Shown here: piece after piece, positions 55,212 to 64,000 of the stretch
Layout: the number at the start of each line of letters is the position of its first letter
Position numbering within the stretch: position 1 is the stretch's first letter
From: Oceanobacillus chungangensis
GTDB lineage: Bacteria; Bacillota; Bacilli; Bacillales; Amphibacillaceae
Assembly (NCBI RefSeq): GCF_003369565.1
Contig: NZ_PIOD01000001.1
Location: forward strand, 62,001-126,000
Length of the DNA stretch: 64,000 nt
Direction: 5' to 3'
Translations under genes and position numbers: made by a program
The notes under the pieces: model-generated
Databases searched by the model: none
Seen by the model: the letters and a program-made list of their open reading frames with translations, nothing else
Told to the model about the DNA's origin: nothing

Positions 55212-56345
55212 ATGAGTGAAGAAAACAAAGAATTACTTGAACTTAATGTAGGTGATGAAGTTAATGGAACGGTTGTTAAATTAGAAGATAAACAGGTTCT
55301 TGTTGATATTGGATACAAAACGGAGGGGATTTTGCCAATAAGTGAATTATCCAATTTGCATGTTGAGTCTACTAGTGATGTAGTAAAAGAAGGGGATTCT
55401 CTTACATTAAAAGTTAAAAAAGTAGAAGATGATGAAGTAATCTTATCGAAGAAGGCAATTGATGCAGAGAATGCTTGGGAAGATTTAGAGCGAAAATTTG
55501 CAGATGGTGAAGTTTTTGAAACAGAAATCAAAGAAGTCGTAAAAGGCGGTCTTGTTGTAGATGTAGGTGTAAGAGGGTTTATTCCCGCTTCACTAGTTGA
55601 AACCTACTTTGTAGAAGACTTTAGTGAGTACAAAGGGAAAAACCTAACAGTAAAAATTGTTGATTTAAATAGAGAGCAGAACCGTATTATCTTATCACAT
55701 CGTGCTGTAATTGAAGCAGAAGCGGAATCCAAAAAGAATAACGTTTTACAATCTTTAGAAGCAGGGCAAGTCCTAGAAGGTACGGTTCAGCGTTTAACAA
55801 ACTTTGGCGCTTTTGTTGATCTTGGTGGCATTGATGGACTGGTTCATATTTCTCAGCTATCACATAAACATGTAGAAAAAGCTTCAGAAGTTGTCTCAGA
55901 AGGGGATAAAATTAAGGTTGAAATATTATCCGTTGATCGCGATAACGAACGCATTTCTTTATCCCATAAAAATACACTTCCAGGACCGTGGTCAAATATT
56001 GAAGAACGCATTTCTACTGGCGATATACTTGAAGGTACTGTAAAACGACTCGTGAATTTTGGTGCTTTCGTAGAGATAATACCAGGTGTAGAAGGATTAG
56101 TGCATATTTCACAAATTGCAAATCGTCATATTGGTACACCACAGGAAGTATTAGAAGTTGGACAACAAGTAAATGTAAAAGTATTAGATGTGAATGAAAA
56201 GGACGAACGTATCTCATTAAGTATTAAAGAAATTGAACAAGAACAAGCAGAAAAAGAATATAAGCAATACGAAAAAAATGATGAGCAATCAGGTTTTCAA
56301 TTAAGTGATATTATTGGTGATAAACTAGAGAAATTTAAAAGATAA
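55212..56345 (+). CDS. ypfD: S1-domain protein YpfD (ribosomal protein S1 homologue)
   Basis: A 377-residue protein built of four S1 RNA-binding domains, starting near residues 12, 100, 185 and 270. Typical S1 strings include RLTNFGAFVDLGGIDGLVHISQ and RLVNFGAFVEIIPGVEGLVHIS. This four-repeat layout is that of Firmicute S1-like YpfD (382 in B. subtilis), shorter than the six-repeat E. coli S1. Its exact role in translation is unsettled. AGGAGG precedes the ATG and a terminator follows. Confidence 0.92.
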   Translation: MSEENKELLELNVGDEVNGTVVKLEDKQVLVDIGYKTEGILPISELSNLHVESTSDVVKEGDSLTLKVKKVEDDEVILSKKAIDAENAWEDLERKFADGEVFETEIKEVVKGGLVVDVGVRGFIPASLVETYFVEDFSEYKGKNLTVKIVDLNREQNRIILSHRAVIEAEAESKKNNVLQSLEAGQVLEGTVQRLTNFGAFVDLGGIDGLVHISQLSHKHVEKASEVVSEGDKIKVEILSVDRDNERISLSHKNTLPGPWSNIEERISTGDILEGTVKRLVNFGAFVEIIPGVEGLVHISQIANRHIGTPQEVLEVGQQVNVKVLDVNEKDERISLSIKEIEQEQAEKEYKQYEKNDEQSGFQLSDIIGDKLEKFKR

Positions 56346-56436
56346 CAATAGATAGTAGAAAACTAAAGCTGTTGTCCGACCAAATAGCCTAAGTTCTCGT
56401 TTTATAAAAAATGTGAATTTGTAATTCGCTGATACA

Positions 56437-56469
56437 AGACCTTGTCTGGTAAAGACAAGGTCTTTTTTC
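56437..56469 (+). terminator. Terminator between ypfD and yphA
   Basis: AGACCTTGTCT at 56437-56447 pairs with AGACAAGGTCT at 56453-56463, followed by a T run. Confidence 0.8.
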
Positions 56470-56524
56470 TTTTTGTATAGATTTGGAAAAATGTAGAAAT
56501 ACTATCTACTGGCAGGTGAAGAAA

Positions 56525-57133
56525 ATGATGGAAAGTGGAATTCTGTTTTATTGGTTTAGTTGGATCCTTTGGATTATTGCGACTTTTATTTTAGAAAAAA
56601 ATCGATTGCGAACATTTATGGCTGGCTGGATATTATTATCGATAACAGGTACATACGTGAATCTGGAGATAATAAACCAAACATTCTCACTAGCGTTTAT
56701 TATTCTGTTTGGAGGTTCAACGGTATTACTCGCTCGTAATGAAAAATTACTTTATCACACTTTTTCAGCCCTAACATTAACGATTGGCTTTGCCTCCTTT
56801 CGCATTTGGGAAGTTTTATCACCAATGTTAAAATTTTTGCCAAGTGGGCTACTTATTACGTTACTCTTCAGTTTATTAACTTGTATTTTAACTAGAAATT
56901 ATTATAGTAGATTAAGTGTTTGTATTCTTGGAATGCTGACGGGCGAGATGATTTATCAGCTTACTTTATCCTATTATGGATTTAATGAAGTTATTGGGGA
57001 ATTGTTTTTCTTCGATCATCTTTTGAGTACTGTTTTATTTATCACTTTTTTAGAAGTTGTTTATAAGGTTAGTAATGCGACTGTCAATTGGATTCGGAAC
57101 TTTTGGGCAAGATTGCGACTTCAAAATCAATAA
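56525..57133 (+). CDS. yphA: YphA family membrane protein
   Basis: A 202-residue protein with about six hydrophobic helices and the family-typical start FYWFSWILWIIATFILEKNRLR. The ATG at 56525 has AGGTGA at good distance; the ATG three bases later is equally possible. A reading from 56483 has no ribosome site. Function is unknown; the position between ypfD and der is conserved in Bacillus. Confidence 0.78.
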   Translation: MMESGILFYWFSWILWIIATFILEKNRLRTFMAGWILLSITGTYVNLEIINQTFSLAFIILFGGSTVLLARNEKLLYHTFSALTLTIGFASFRIWEVLSPMLKFLPSGLLITLLFSLLTCILTRNYYSRLSVCILGMLTGEMIYQLTLSYYGFNEVIGELFFFDHLLSTVLFITFLEVVYKVSNATVNWIRNFWARLRLQNQ

Positions 57134-57806
57134 TAATTCAAAGGAAATGTTAACAGCAATATCTTCTTCCGCTCAGTGAGATGGAAACCAGGTCTATACT
57201 CGTTCCTTTTTTATTTACAACAAATTACGCTTATTAGATAAAGAGTGTTTTCTATTTAGATTGAGACTTGTTTATTCTTCCCAATAAAAAACTATTCCTA
57301 TGTAAGTAATTAATGTTATATTTCATATTCGATATAAACTTTGAACTAGTTTTATATGTCAAGGGCTCAAGGACTAGTCGCTTCAGAAATACACTTCGCG
57401 CCCCTTAGGGGAGCTGGTGAGCCATCTCGTGCTGACGCACTTCGTAGTCTCACCTAGGCTCTGCTTCCCGCAGGAGTCTTCGTGTATTTCTTCCGCTGGG
57501 AGAGTGCAAAATCTAAAGACACAAAATACCTAACCTCAGTAATTATGTTAATTTATTGAGATAATGAAAACTTGTTAATAGCAAGAACCATTCAGATTAA
57601 AAATTCACAATTATCACTAGTCCGCAGTTTATATAAATTCCGGACGATACAATACGATTTTTTATAAAAAAGGTTCTTTATTTAATAATAGAAGAACTTT
57701 TTTACCAGTGGATACCATTAATCAATTGTTAATATTACCTTCTTTTGCTAGAATGAATAAAGTTAATATAACTAGAGATCGCAAACGAGAAAGGAAGTTC
57801 CTTTTT
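57134..57806. other. Gene-free region yphA to der
   Basis: It contains repeat copy C (57331-57641). The remaining sequence is AT-rich without a supported ORF. The short AAGGAAG site before the der start lies at its right end. Confidence 0.6.
57331..57641. repeat. Dispersed GC-rich structured repeat, copy C
   Basis: The core at 57386-57490 is bounded by GAAATACAC and GTGTATTTC. It shares with copy A the order GGGGAGCTGGTGAGCC, a CGTGCTGACGCAC hairpin, CTCACCTAGGCT and CCCGCAGGAGTCTTCG. The outer ends GATATAAACTTTGAACTAGT (57331) and CACTAGTCCGCAGTTTATATA (57617, interrupted here only by wording) form an imperfect terminal inverted repeat. The second half found in copy A is missing; AT-rich sequence replaces it. 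Confidence 0.72.
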
Positions 57807-59117
57807 ATGAGGAAATCAGTAGTAGCAATTGTAGGAAGACCAAACGTAGGAAAATCAACGATATTTAACCGCCTAGTAGGTGAACGAATATCAATAGTAG
57901 AAGATATACCAGGTGTAACGAGAGATCGTATTTATGCACAAGCTGAATGGCTCCATCACACATTTAATTTAATCGATACGGGTGGAATTGAAATTGGTGA
58001 CGAACCATTGCTTGAGAAAATGCGCCATCAGGCTGAAATTGCCATAGATGAAGCAGACGTCATTATCTTCATGCTAAATGGTAAGGAAGGTATTACAGCT
58101 GCAGACGAAGAAGTAGCAAAACTATTGTTTAAATCTAATAAACCTGTAGTTCTTGGTATAAATAAAATCGATAATCCTGAAATGCAGGATACTATTTATG
58201 AATACTATTCGCTTGGATTTGGCGAACCTTTCCCAATTTCAGGATCACACGGCTTAGGCTTAGGGGATATGTTAGACCAAATTGTCAGTTATTTCCCTCA
58301 AAATGAAATTGAAGAGGATGATGATGATACCATTCATTTTAGCTTAATTGGACGACCAAATGTAGGGAAGTCATCATTAGTAAATGCTTTACTTAATGAA
58401 GAACGTGTCATTGTAAGTGATATCGAAGGGACAACAAGAGATGCAATTGATACAAACCTAACAGTGGACGAACAAGATTTTGTAATTATTGATACTGCAG
58501 GAATGCGTAAACGTGGAAAGGTATATGAAGCAACAGAGAAATATAGTGTGCTCCGTGCTCTAAAAGCAATTGAACGCTCTGATGTTGTTTTAGTACTTAT
58601 TGATGCAGAAACGGGGATAATTGAACAGGATAAGAAAATTGCTGGATATGCCCATCAAGCAGGCCGAGCAATCGTGATTGTTGTAAATAAGTGGGATACG
58701 ATAGAGTCGGACGAAAAAGCAATGAAAAATTTCGAGGACAATATCAGAGCACATTTTCAGTATTTAGATTATGCGCCAATCGTCTTCTTATCTGCAAAGA
58801 CAAAGAAACGTTTGCACACGCTTATCCCAGTTATTAAACTTGCAAGTGATAGTCATGCTAATCGCATTCAAACGAATGTGCTAAATGACGTTATTATGGA
58901 TGCAATCGCAATGAATCCGACACCTACAATTAAAGGGAAACGATTAAAAGTTTTATATGCAACACAAGTAGCCGTAAAACCGCCTAGTTTTGCTGTATTT
59001 GTAAATGATCCGGAATTAATGCACTTTTCTTATAAACGTTTCTTGGAAAATAAAATTCGGGATGCATTTGGATTTATTGGGACCCCAATTAAGATATTTG
59101 CAAGAAGGAGACAATAG
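57807..59117 (+). CDS. der: Ribosome biogenesis GTPase Der (EngA)
   Basis: A 436-residue protein, the length of B. subtilis EngA, with two tandem GTPase domains and a C-terminal KH-like domain. The first P-loop is GRPNVGKST (residues 10-18), the second GRPNVGKSS (about 184-192), with DTGGIEIGD and [10 protein letters not shown] as G3 regions and NKID/NKWD as G4. It is essential for 50S subunit assembly. The ATG at 57807 is chosen by alignment of [22 protein letters not shown] lies upstream. Confidence 0.95.
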   Translation: MRKSVVAIVGRPNVGKSTIFNRLVGERISIVEDIPGVTRDRIYAQAEWLHHTFNLIDTGGIEIGDEPLLEKMRHQAEIAIDEADVIIFMLNGKEGITAADEEVAKLLFKSNKPVVLGINKIDNPEMQDTIYEYYSLGFGEPFPISGSHGLGLGDMLDQIVSYFPQNEIEEDDDDTIHFSLIGRPNVGKSSLVNALLNEERVIVSDIEGTTRDAIDTNLTVDEQDFVIIDTAGMRKRGKVYEATEKYSVLRALKAIERSDVVLVLIDAETGIIEQDKKIAGYAHQAGRAIVIVVNKWDTIESDEKAMKNFEDNIRAHFQYLDYAPIVFLSAKTKKRLHTLIPVIKLASDSHANRIQTNVLNDVIMDAIAMNPTPTIKGKRLKVLYATQVAVKPPSFAVFVNDPELMHFSYKRFLENKIRDAFGFIGTPIKIFARRRQ

Positions 59118-59129
59118 GAGGAGTAGGCT

Positions 59130-60167
59130 TTGGAAAAAGTAGCAGTATTAGGTGCAGGCAGTTGGGGAACTGCCTTAAGCATTGTGCTAGCTGATAATGG
59201 ACATGATGTTCATCTTTGGTCACATCGCGAAAACCAAGTTAATTTAATCAATGAAACCCATCGAAACGAACAATATTTAGATGTTACGTTACCCAATCAA
59301 ATTAAAGCATATGCAAGCTTAAATGAGGCTGTTAGTGGTGTAAGTGTAATTGTAGTTGTTGTACCTACAAAAGCGATTAGAGAGGTATGTAGTCAACTAA
59401 ATAGCATAGTTAAAGAGAGAGTTACAATTATCCATGCAGCAAAAGGAATTGAACCAGTAACGTTAAAAAGAGTATCAGAAATGATTAGTGAGGAAATGGA
59501 TAATTATTCTGAAGAAGATATCGTTGTATTATCGGGACCAAGCCATGCCGAAGAGGTTGCACTTAGACACCCGACAACTGTAACTGTATCTTCTGTAAAC
59601 ACGAATAATGCCAAGATTGCGCAAAGCCTCTTTATTAGCGATACATTCCGAGTTTATACTAGTCCAGATATTATTGGAGTTGAACTTGGCGGCGCATTAA
59701 AAAATATCATCGCCTTAGGAGCAGGAATTTCTGATGGTTTAGGGTATGGTGATAATGCCAAGGCAGCTCTTATTACAAGGGGATTAGCAGAAATTGCCCG
59801 ATTAGGAACTAAACTTGGAGCAAACCCATTAAGCTTCTTAGGATTATCCGGAGTTGGTGATTTAATTGTAACTTGCACTAGTGTGCATAGCCGGAACTGG
59901 CGAGCAGGAAACCTATTAGGAAAAGGGCTTAAACTTGACGATGTGTTAAGTCAAATGGGAATGGTTGTCGAAGGTGTAAGAACTGTCAAGGCAGCATACC
60001 AATTTTCCTGGGAGCAGAATGTGGAAATGCCGATTACAACCGGTATTCATCAAATACTATTTGAAGATAAAGCACCTAAAGATGTCGTTGATCAATTAAT
60101 GAATCGTACGAAACGAGAAGAAATGGACGACCTTGCTTCACTACTAATGGAACGGTATTCTAAATAA
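59130..60167 (+). CDS. gpsA: Glycerol-3-phosphate dehydrogenase (NAD(P)+)
   Basis: A 345-residue enzyme making sn-glycerol 3-phosphate from dihydroxyacetone phosphate for phospholipid synthesis. The cofactor motif is GAGSWGTALS (residues 8-17). The substrate region includes the Lys in GGALKNIIALGAGISDG, and SGVGDLIVTCTS follows. The TTG at 59130 has AGGAGGAGT upstream. It starts 12 bases after der, as in B. subtilis. Confidence 0.95.
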   Translation: MEKVAVLGAGSWGTALSIVLADNGHDVHLWSHRENQVNLINETHRNEQYLDVTLPNQIKAYASLNEAVSGVSVIVVVVPTKAIREVCSQLNSIVKERVTIIHAAKGIEPVTLKRVSEMISEEMDNYSEEDIVVLSGPSHAEEVALRHPTTVTVSSVNTNNAKIAQSLFISDTFRVYTSPDIIGVELGGALKNIIALGAGISDGLGYGDNAKAALITRGLAEIARLGTKLGANPLSFLGLSGVGDLIVTCTSVHSRNWRAGNLLGKGLKLDDVLSQMGMVVEGVRTVKAAYQFSWEQNVEMPITTGIHQILFEDKAPKDVVDQLMNRTKREEMDDLASLLMERYSK

Positions 60168-60226
60168 CACGAAATTGTACTTCTTGCATATAATATGTTG
60201 ACTTAACATAGCAAGGAGGAGAATAT

Positions 60227-60487
60227 GTGAATAATTTCCAAAAAGGTTTATTTGATAAAATTCAACAGAATGCAAATATTAATCCGAATGATATTTATAA
60301 AGTTGCTGATTCAGTTAAAAACGCTAATTTCTCGGATGAGAACACCGTTCGAAATTTAGTACGTAATTTAGCAAAATTAGCGAATAAACCTATATCAAAG
60401 GAAAAAGAAGATAAAATTGTACAATCCATTGTAAAAAACAAAATACCATCAGATGCGCAATCATTGAATCAATTATTTAAAAAATGA
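60227..60487 (+). CDS. spoVIF: Stage VI sporulation protein F
   Basis: An 86-residue basic, helical protein of the SpoVIF family, with the conserved NFQKGLFDKIQQNANINPNDI start and FSDENTVRNLVRNLAKLANKP core. In B. subtilis SpoVIF stabilises the late coat regulator GerR. The GTG start has AAGGAGGAG upstream. The gene lies after gpsA and before yphE, an arrangement that differs from B. subtilis 168. Confidence 0.85.
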   Translation: MNNFQKGLFDKIQQNANINPNDIYKVADSVKNANFSDENTVRNLVRNLAKLANKPISKEKEDKIVQSIVKNKIPSDAQSLNQLFKK

Positions 60488-60589
60488 TGATCCTTAGGCA
60501 AGTGAGGATACATTTGATCTAAGTACTGCATAAAATAAATCGCACAAGCATTCATGGATAGAGTCTGCATGGATAATTATTTAGTCAAT

Positions 60590-60630
60590 CCGAGATGAGG
60601 TTAGCCCCCTTCATCTCGGCTTTTTCTTTT
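60590..60630 (+). terminator. Terminator after spoVIF
   Basis: CCGAGATGA at 60590-60598 pairs with TCATCTCGG at 60611-60619, followed by CTTTTTCTTTT. Confidence 0.75.
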
Positions 60631-60734
60631 AGTGTTTGCAAACGAGTGAATGGCCTTTTTTATATTGGTAATTTCTCTCATATGATATAATACAATTTGC
60701 AAGCGCTATAGAATTATTGGTTAGGGGTGAGGTT

Positions 60735-60932
60735 GTGTCTATTTCAATGCTCAAAATGTATATTTCATTTGCGGGTATGGTTTTTTTAATTTTAGCAATA
60801 GGTCTAATTTTACTTAGTAGATTAAAACTCAAAGGATGGGTAGCGGGTGTTGTATCATTTTTTGCATACATATGCCTAGTATTAGGGGCTTTAATAATAT
60901 TATATATCGTATTTACTGGTCCAACCAGGTAA
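60735..60932 (+). CDS. yphE: DUF2768 small membrane protein (YphE)
   Basis: A 65-residue protein with two transmembrane helices (about 8-30 and 35-60), matching DUF2768/YphE of B. subtilis (67). The GTG at 60735 has AGGGGTGA positioned like a full AGGAGG with seven-base spacing. The ATG at 60747 and a TTG at 60717 are less well placed. Function is unknown. The lipoprotein gene yphF follows 21 bases later. Confidence 0.78.
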   Translation: MSISMLKMYISFAGMVFLILAIGLILLSRLKLKGWVAGVVSFFAYICLVLGALIILYIVFTGPTR

Positions 60933-60953
60933 ATAGAAAGGGAGGTTCTCGCT

Positions 60954-61688
60954 TTGAAATTTACATTTATGTCAATTTTGGCTGGACTAGTATTCATTAT
61001 CTTTTTAAGCGGGTGTTTATATCCAGAAAGTGAAAGAAAAGAAAACCAAATCCCATACGAGGATCAACTTGATATGGTACAGAGCGCTGTGGAACAATAT
61101 AAGGAAGAAACAAATGGATTGGTTCCAATGAAAACAAAAGCTAATGAAACGCCAATCTTCGAAAAATATATCATTGATTTCGCATTATTGAAGGAACGGA
61201 ATTTAATATCCGAAATTCCAAGTAATGCATATGAAAATGGTGGTGTATATCAATACGTGTTAATTACGCCAGAAGAAAATCCTACTGTAAAGTTAATCGA
61301 TTTACAATTGACAGAAGCACTAAGAAGTATCAACGTACAGCTGGATTTTTATCGTAATGAGCACCAATATCCTCCATATGGTGAAAAGATTGCTGATAAT
61401 GTATTTGCAATTGATTTTGAGAAACTTGGTTTAGAAGCTGCACCAACTATCACTAGCCCTTACTCAGAAGAAAAGCTTCCTGTATTATTGGATGCTAAAG
61501 GAAAGCTAATTGTAGACTATCGGATTGATTTGAATCATGCATTAGGGGAATATGAACATGAATATGTTGAAGGTGACGACATTCGTTATATTTTAACGGA
61601 TTATACTCCTTTTGTACCTGCTTATTCATTGCCCTATACGATAGAAAATGGTGAACCTGTATTTTTAGCCGAAGGAACGAAAGAGTAG
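60954..61688 (+). CDS. yphF: YphF family lipoprotein
   Basis: A 244-residue predicted lipoprotein: hydrophobic signal (about 4-20) with lipobox LSGC, then a soluble domain. It is recognised as YphF by position and by features such as YKEETNGLVPMKTKANETP. The TTG start at 60954 follows GGGAGG. It is probably cotranscribed with yphE and lies upstream of spoIVA; a spore-related expression is possible but not shown. A strong terminator follows. Confidence 0.8.
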   Translation: MKFTFMSILAGLVFIIFLSGCLYPESERKENQIPYEDQLDMVQSAVEQYKEETNGLVPMKTKANETPIFEKYIIDFALLKERNLISEIPSNAYENGGVYQYVLITPEENPTVKLIDLQLTEALRSINVQLDFYRNEHQYPPYGEKIADNVFAIDFEKLGLEAAPTITSPYSEEKLPVLLDAKGKLIVDYRIDLNHALGEYEHEYVEGDDIRYILTDYTPFVPAYSLPYTIENGEPVFLAEGTKE

Positions 61689-61706
61689 AAAAAATATATC
61701 ATATTT

Positions 61707-61743
61707 AAACCCTTGCAACATATAATGTTGCAAGGGTTTATTT
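61707..61743 (+). terminator. Terminator after yphF
   Basis: AAACCCTTGCAACA at 61707-61720 pairs with TGTTGCAAGGGTTT at 61726-61739. Confidence 0.8.
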
Positions 61744-61793
61744 CATATATAAGAAAGTAGAAACAATATTAATTTATTTTACACATAATTAAG

Positions 61794-61823
61794 TCATATT
61801 ATGATAGGACAACATCATAGACT
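61794..61823 (+). promoter_or_regulatory. Candidate sigma-E promoter of spoIVA
   Basis: TCATATT at 61794-61800 and CATAGACT at 61816-61823, 15 bases apart, resemble the sigma-E pattern expected for spoIVA. Confidence 0.45.
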
Positions 61824-61880
61824 TGTAGTGTCAATTATTCGTAGATTTTTTGATAAGTACGGAGATCGGGAGGGGATCTT

Positions 61881-63359
61881 TTGGAGAAAATCGATATTTT
61901 TAAAGATATCTCAAAACGGACCAACGGAGATATTTATCTTGGTATTGTGGGGGCGGTCCGTACAGGTAAATCAACCTTTATAAAAAAATTTATGGAGCTT
62001 GTTGTTTTGCCCAATATTGAAGATGAAAGTGAACGTGAACGAGCTCAGGATGAATTACCACAAAGTGCAGCAGGAAAAACGATTATGACTACAGAACCAA
62101 AGTTTATCCCCAATCAGGCGGTGTCGGTAAATGTAGAGGAAGGTCTTGATGTTAACATTAGACTGGTTGATTGTGTTGGATATGCTGTTGAAAGTGCAAA
62201 AGGCTTCGAGGATGAGAATGGTCCAAGAATGATTCATACACCGTGGTATGAAGACCCTATTCCCTTTCACGATGCAGCAGAAATCGGTACGAGGAAAGTA
62301 ATCCAAGAGCATTCAACAATCGGTGTTGTACTTACAACTGATGGCTCATTTGGAGAAATTCCACGTGCAGACTATGTAGATGCAGAAGCTAGAGTAATTG
62401 AGGAATTAAAAGAAGTTGGCAAACCATTTATTATGGTCATTAACTCGGTGAAACCGTCAAGTCAAGAAACAGAATTATTACGTCAAAAACTAGCTGAAGA
62501 GCATGATATTCCGGTAATTTCAATGAGTGTTGAATCAATGACAGAACACGATGTATTTAACGTATTGCGTGAGGCTCTATTTGAATTCCCTGTGTTAGAA
62601 GTAAACGTCAACCTCCCTAGCTGGGTGATGGTATTAAAAGAGGATCACTGGCTACGTGAGAATTATCAAAATGCGATACAAACAACTGTTAAGGATATAA
62701 AAAGATTACGAGATGTAGACCATATTGTTGGAAATTTCGCTGATTATGATTATATTGAAAAAGCCAATTTAGCAGGAATGGAAATGGGTGAAGGTGTTGC
62801 TGAAATTGATCTTCATGCACCAGATCATCTTTATGACCAGGTATTAAAAGAAATTGTTGGTCAAGAGATTCGTGGGAAAGATCACCTCTTAGAGCTAATG
62901 CAGGAATTTGCTTATGCAAAACGAGAATTTGATCAAGTTTCTAGCGCACTTCACATGGTCAAACAAACGGGATATGGAATTGCAGCGCCAACTTTAGCAG
63001 ATATGATATTAGACGAACCTGAAATCATTCGTCAGGGCTCAAGATTTGGTGTTAGGTTAAAAGCTGTTGCTCCATCAATCCATATGATAAAAGTAGAAGT
63101 AGAATCAGAATTCTCTCCAATTATCGGTACTGAAAAACAAAGTGAAGAGCTTGTGCGATACTTAATGCAAGATTTTGAAGAAGATCCGCTTTCTATTTGG
63201 GAATCTGATATTTTTGGGCGCTCGCTAAGTTCAATTGTTAGAGAAGGGATTCAAGCCAAGATTGCGTTAATGCCAGAAAATGCTAGATACAAACTGAAGG
63301 ATACGCTGGAGAGAATAATAAACGAAGGTTCTGGTAGTTTAATAGCAATTATTTTATAA
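61881..63359 (+). CDS. spoIVA: Stage IV sporulation protein A (coat basement ATPase)
   Basis: A 492-residue cytoskeletal ATPase that polymerises on the forespore surface as the base of the coat. Walker A is at residues 24-32 (GAVRTGKST), with switch-like LVDCVGYAVESA and a TRAFAC-type core to about 240. The middle and C-terminal domains end in GSGSLIAIIL, the conserved tail needed for localisation. The TTG at 61881 has GGGAGGGG upstream. A hairpin terminator lies at the stop. Confidence 0.96.
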   Translation: MEKIDIFKDISKRTNGDIYLGIVGAVRTGKSTFIKKFMELVVLPNIEDESERERAQDELPQSAAGKTIMTTEPKFIPNQAVSVNVEEGLDVNIRLVDCVGYAVESAKGFEDENGPRMIHTPWYEDPIPFHDAAEIGTRKVIQEHSTIGVVLTTDGSFGEIPRADYVDAEARVIEELKEVGKPFIMVINSVKPSSQETELLRQKLAEEHDIPVISMSVESMTEHDVFNVLREALFEFPVLEVNVNLPSWVMVLKEDHWLRENYQNAIQTTVKDIKRLRDVDHIVGNFADYDYIEKANLAGMEMGEGVAEIDLHAPDHLYDQVLKEIVGQEIRGKDHLLELMQEFAYAKREFDQVSSALHMVKQTGYGIAAPTLADMILDEPEIIRQGSRFGVRLKAVAPSIHMIKVEVESEFSPIIGTEKQSEELVRYLMQDFEEDPLSIWESDIFGRSLSSIVREGIQAKIALMPENARYKLKDTLERIINEGSGSLIAIIL

Positions 63360-63384
63360 GCAGCTGATTTTAGCTGCTTTTTCC
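63358..63384 (+). terminator. Terminator after spoIVA
   Basis: GCAGCT at 63360-63365 pairs with AGCTGC at 63372-63377 and is followed by TTTTTCC. Confidence 0.65.
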
Positions 63385-63833
63385 TATGAATAGAAATAAT
63401 ATAACTTTAGCTACTCTGTTAAATTGACGCCACTTAAATTCATAACTTAAGATAAGCAACCGAAAATTATCCGCCAGCATCTTATACCTCAAAAAAATAA
63501 CTCTCTTTTTTTCTTTTTGACGGCAGGAAATCTACGTTATGTGTCGTATAGTTGTATATGAAAGGCTTATAACTGTTTTCTCTAAAAAGGCTGAAAAGTG
63601 AAAAAAAGCCACATTTTGTTATAAATTTAGGCTATTTTGCTACTTTTTTACTAAAATTTGATATAAATGGATATTTATTGTTGAATTTTGTTGCAAACTC
63701 AGTTAATATAAGCCTTGTCATCATTACAATATGATGAAGTTTACGTATAAAAATAGGCAATTATGTGAACAAATGATTATAACTTATTTTTTGTTCCACT
63801 GTCGTTTTTTAATTTTGGGAGGAGGTGAATGTC
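63385..63833. other. Long leader region before hbs
   Basis: About 450 AT-rich bases. Promoter-like pairs are TTGAAT (63681) with TAATAT (63704), and TTACAA (63724) with TATAAA (63746). B. subtilis hbs also has more than one promoter. No ORF was supported. Confidence 0.4.
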
Positions 63834-64000
63834 ATGAACAAAACAGACTTAGTAAATGCTGTAGCTGAGAAAAGCGAACTTTCTAAGAAAGATGCTTCAA
63901 AAGCAGTTGATGCAGTTTTTGAATCTGTCATGGATTCACTTAAAAATGGTGAAAAAGTACAATTAATCGGATTCGGTAACTTTGAAGTACGTGATCGTTC
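63834..64000 (+). CDS. hbs: DNA-binding protein HU (partial)
   Basis: The first 55 codons of a histone-like HU protein, cut by the window end. The N-terminus [20 protein letters not shown] and the [17 protein letters not shown] stretch just before the DNA-binding arm are diagnostic. GGGAGGAGGTGA is a near-perfect ribosome site six to nine bases upstream, fitting a highly expressed protein. Position after spoIVA matches hbs in B. subtilis. HU bends and compacts DNA and is essential in Bacillus. Confidence 0.95.
   Translation, partial: MNKTDLVNAVAEKSELSKKDASKAVDAVFESVMDSLKNGEKVQLIGFGNFEVRDR

Noticed and set aside
57708-57806. Longer N-terminus for Der
   Set aside because: The family starts at [15 protein letters not shown] and the added 33 residues have no homology or good ribosome site.
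61801-61983. A 60-codon ORF overlapping the spoIVA start
   Set aside because: It lies in another frame over the spoIVA promoter and first codons, with no ribosome site.
1-64000. CRISPR arrays, defence islands, prophage, tRNA or rRNA genes
   Set aside because: No regularly spaced repeats, cas or toxin-like genes, phage structural genes or tRNA cloverleafs were seen.

Overview
The window is chromosomal core DNA from a low-GC, endospore-forming Firmicute. Gene order closely follows the Bacillus subtilis stretch from the bkd operon to hbs. Low GC, many TTG starts, the dispersed GC-rich palindromic repeats and the gene content point to the halophilic Bacillaceae (Oceanobacillus/Virgibacillus-like). 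That genus-level placement is an inference. No rRNA, tRNA, CRISPR array, prophage or insertion sequence was seen.

Layout. 1-4072: end of the branched-chain 2-oxoacid dehydrogenase (bkd) operon and a bacilliredoxin. 4217-10589: yqjA, the miniprotein Prli42, an M20 peptidase, DNA polymerase IV, and a leftward rnz-aldehyde dehydrogenase pair. 10932-15673: Fe-S-family protein, NudF, EndoQ-like nuclease, SpoIIM, Fur, YqzK, XerD. 15738-19077: nucleoside salvage operon deoB-pupG-pdp. 19198-25304: dacF, spoIIAA-spoIIAB-sigF, then a shortened spoVA cluster (spoVAA, spoVAB, spoVAF only). 25474-30149: lysA, ppiB, a small M50 peptidase, an orphan ribT, a YjcZ-type miniprotein, scpA-scpB. 30239-40800: Fe/Mn superoxide dismutase, dacB-spmA-spmB, rluB, resA-resB-resC, resD-resE. 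40867-42183: a cobalamin riboswitch with terminator controlling a DUF4430 lipoprotein and an ECF S component, read as a vitamin B12 uptake module. 42339-49154: ferredoxin, ypbB-recQ, a small membrane protein, mecB, ddl, gudB. 49298-54242: asparaginase, prsW, sleB-ypeB, PilZ protein MotI. 54397-64000: cmk, S1-like ypfD, yphA, der, gpsA, spoVIF, yphE, yphF, spoIVA and the start of hbs.

How genes work together. Sporulation dominates: sigma-F control (spoIIAA/AB/sigF), engulfment (spoIIM), cortex and dehydration (dacF, dacB, spmA, spmB, spoVA), germination (sleB, ypeB, spoVAF) and coat basement layer (spoIVA). Housekeeping genes cover chromosome segregation (xerD, scpA/B), nucleotide salvage, cytochrome c maturation with the ResDE switch, ribosome GTPase and redox repair.

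The most unusual features are three copies of a GC-rich, self-complementary repeat with related terminal inverted repeats (22226-22665, 37892-38169, 57331-57641), the riboswitch-controlled B12 module, the missing spoVAC-AD-AE block, and ribT standing without the other riboflavin genes. I saw no clear evidence of a wholly new multi-gene system.
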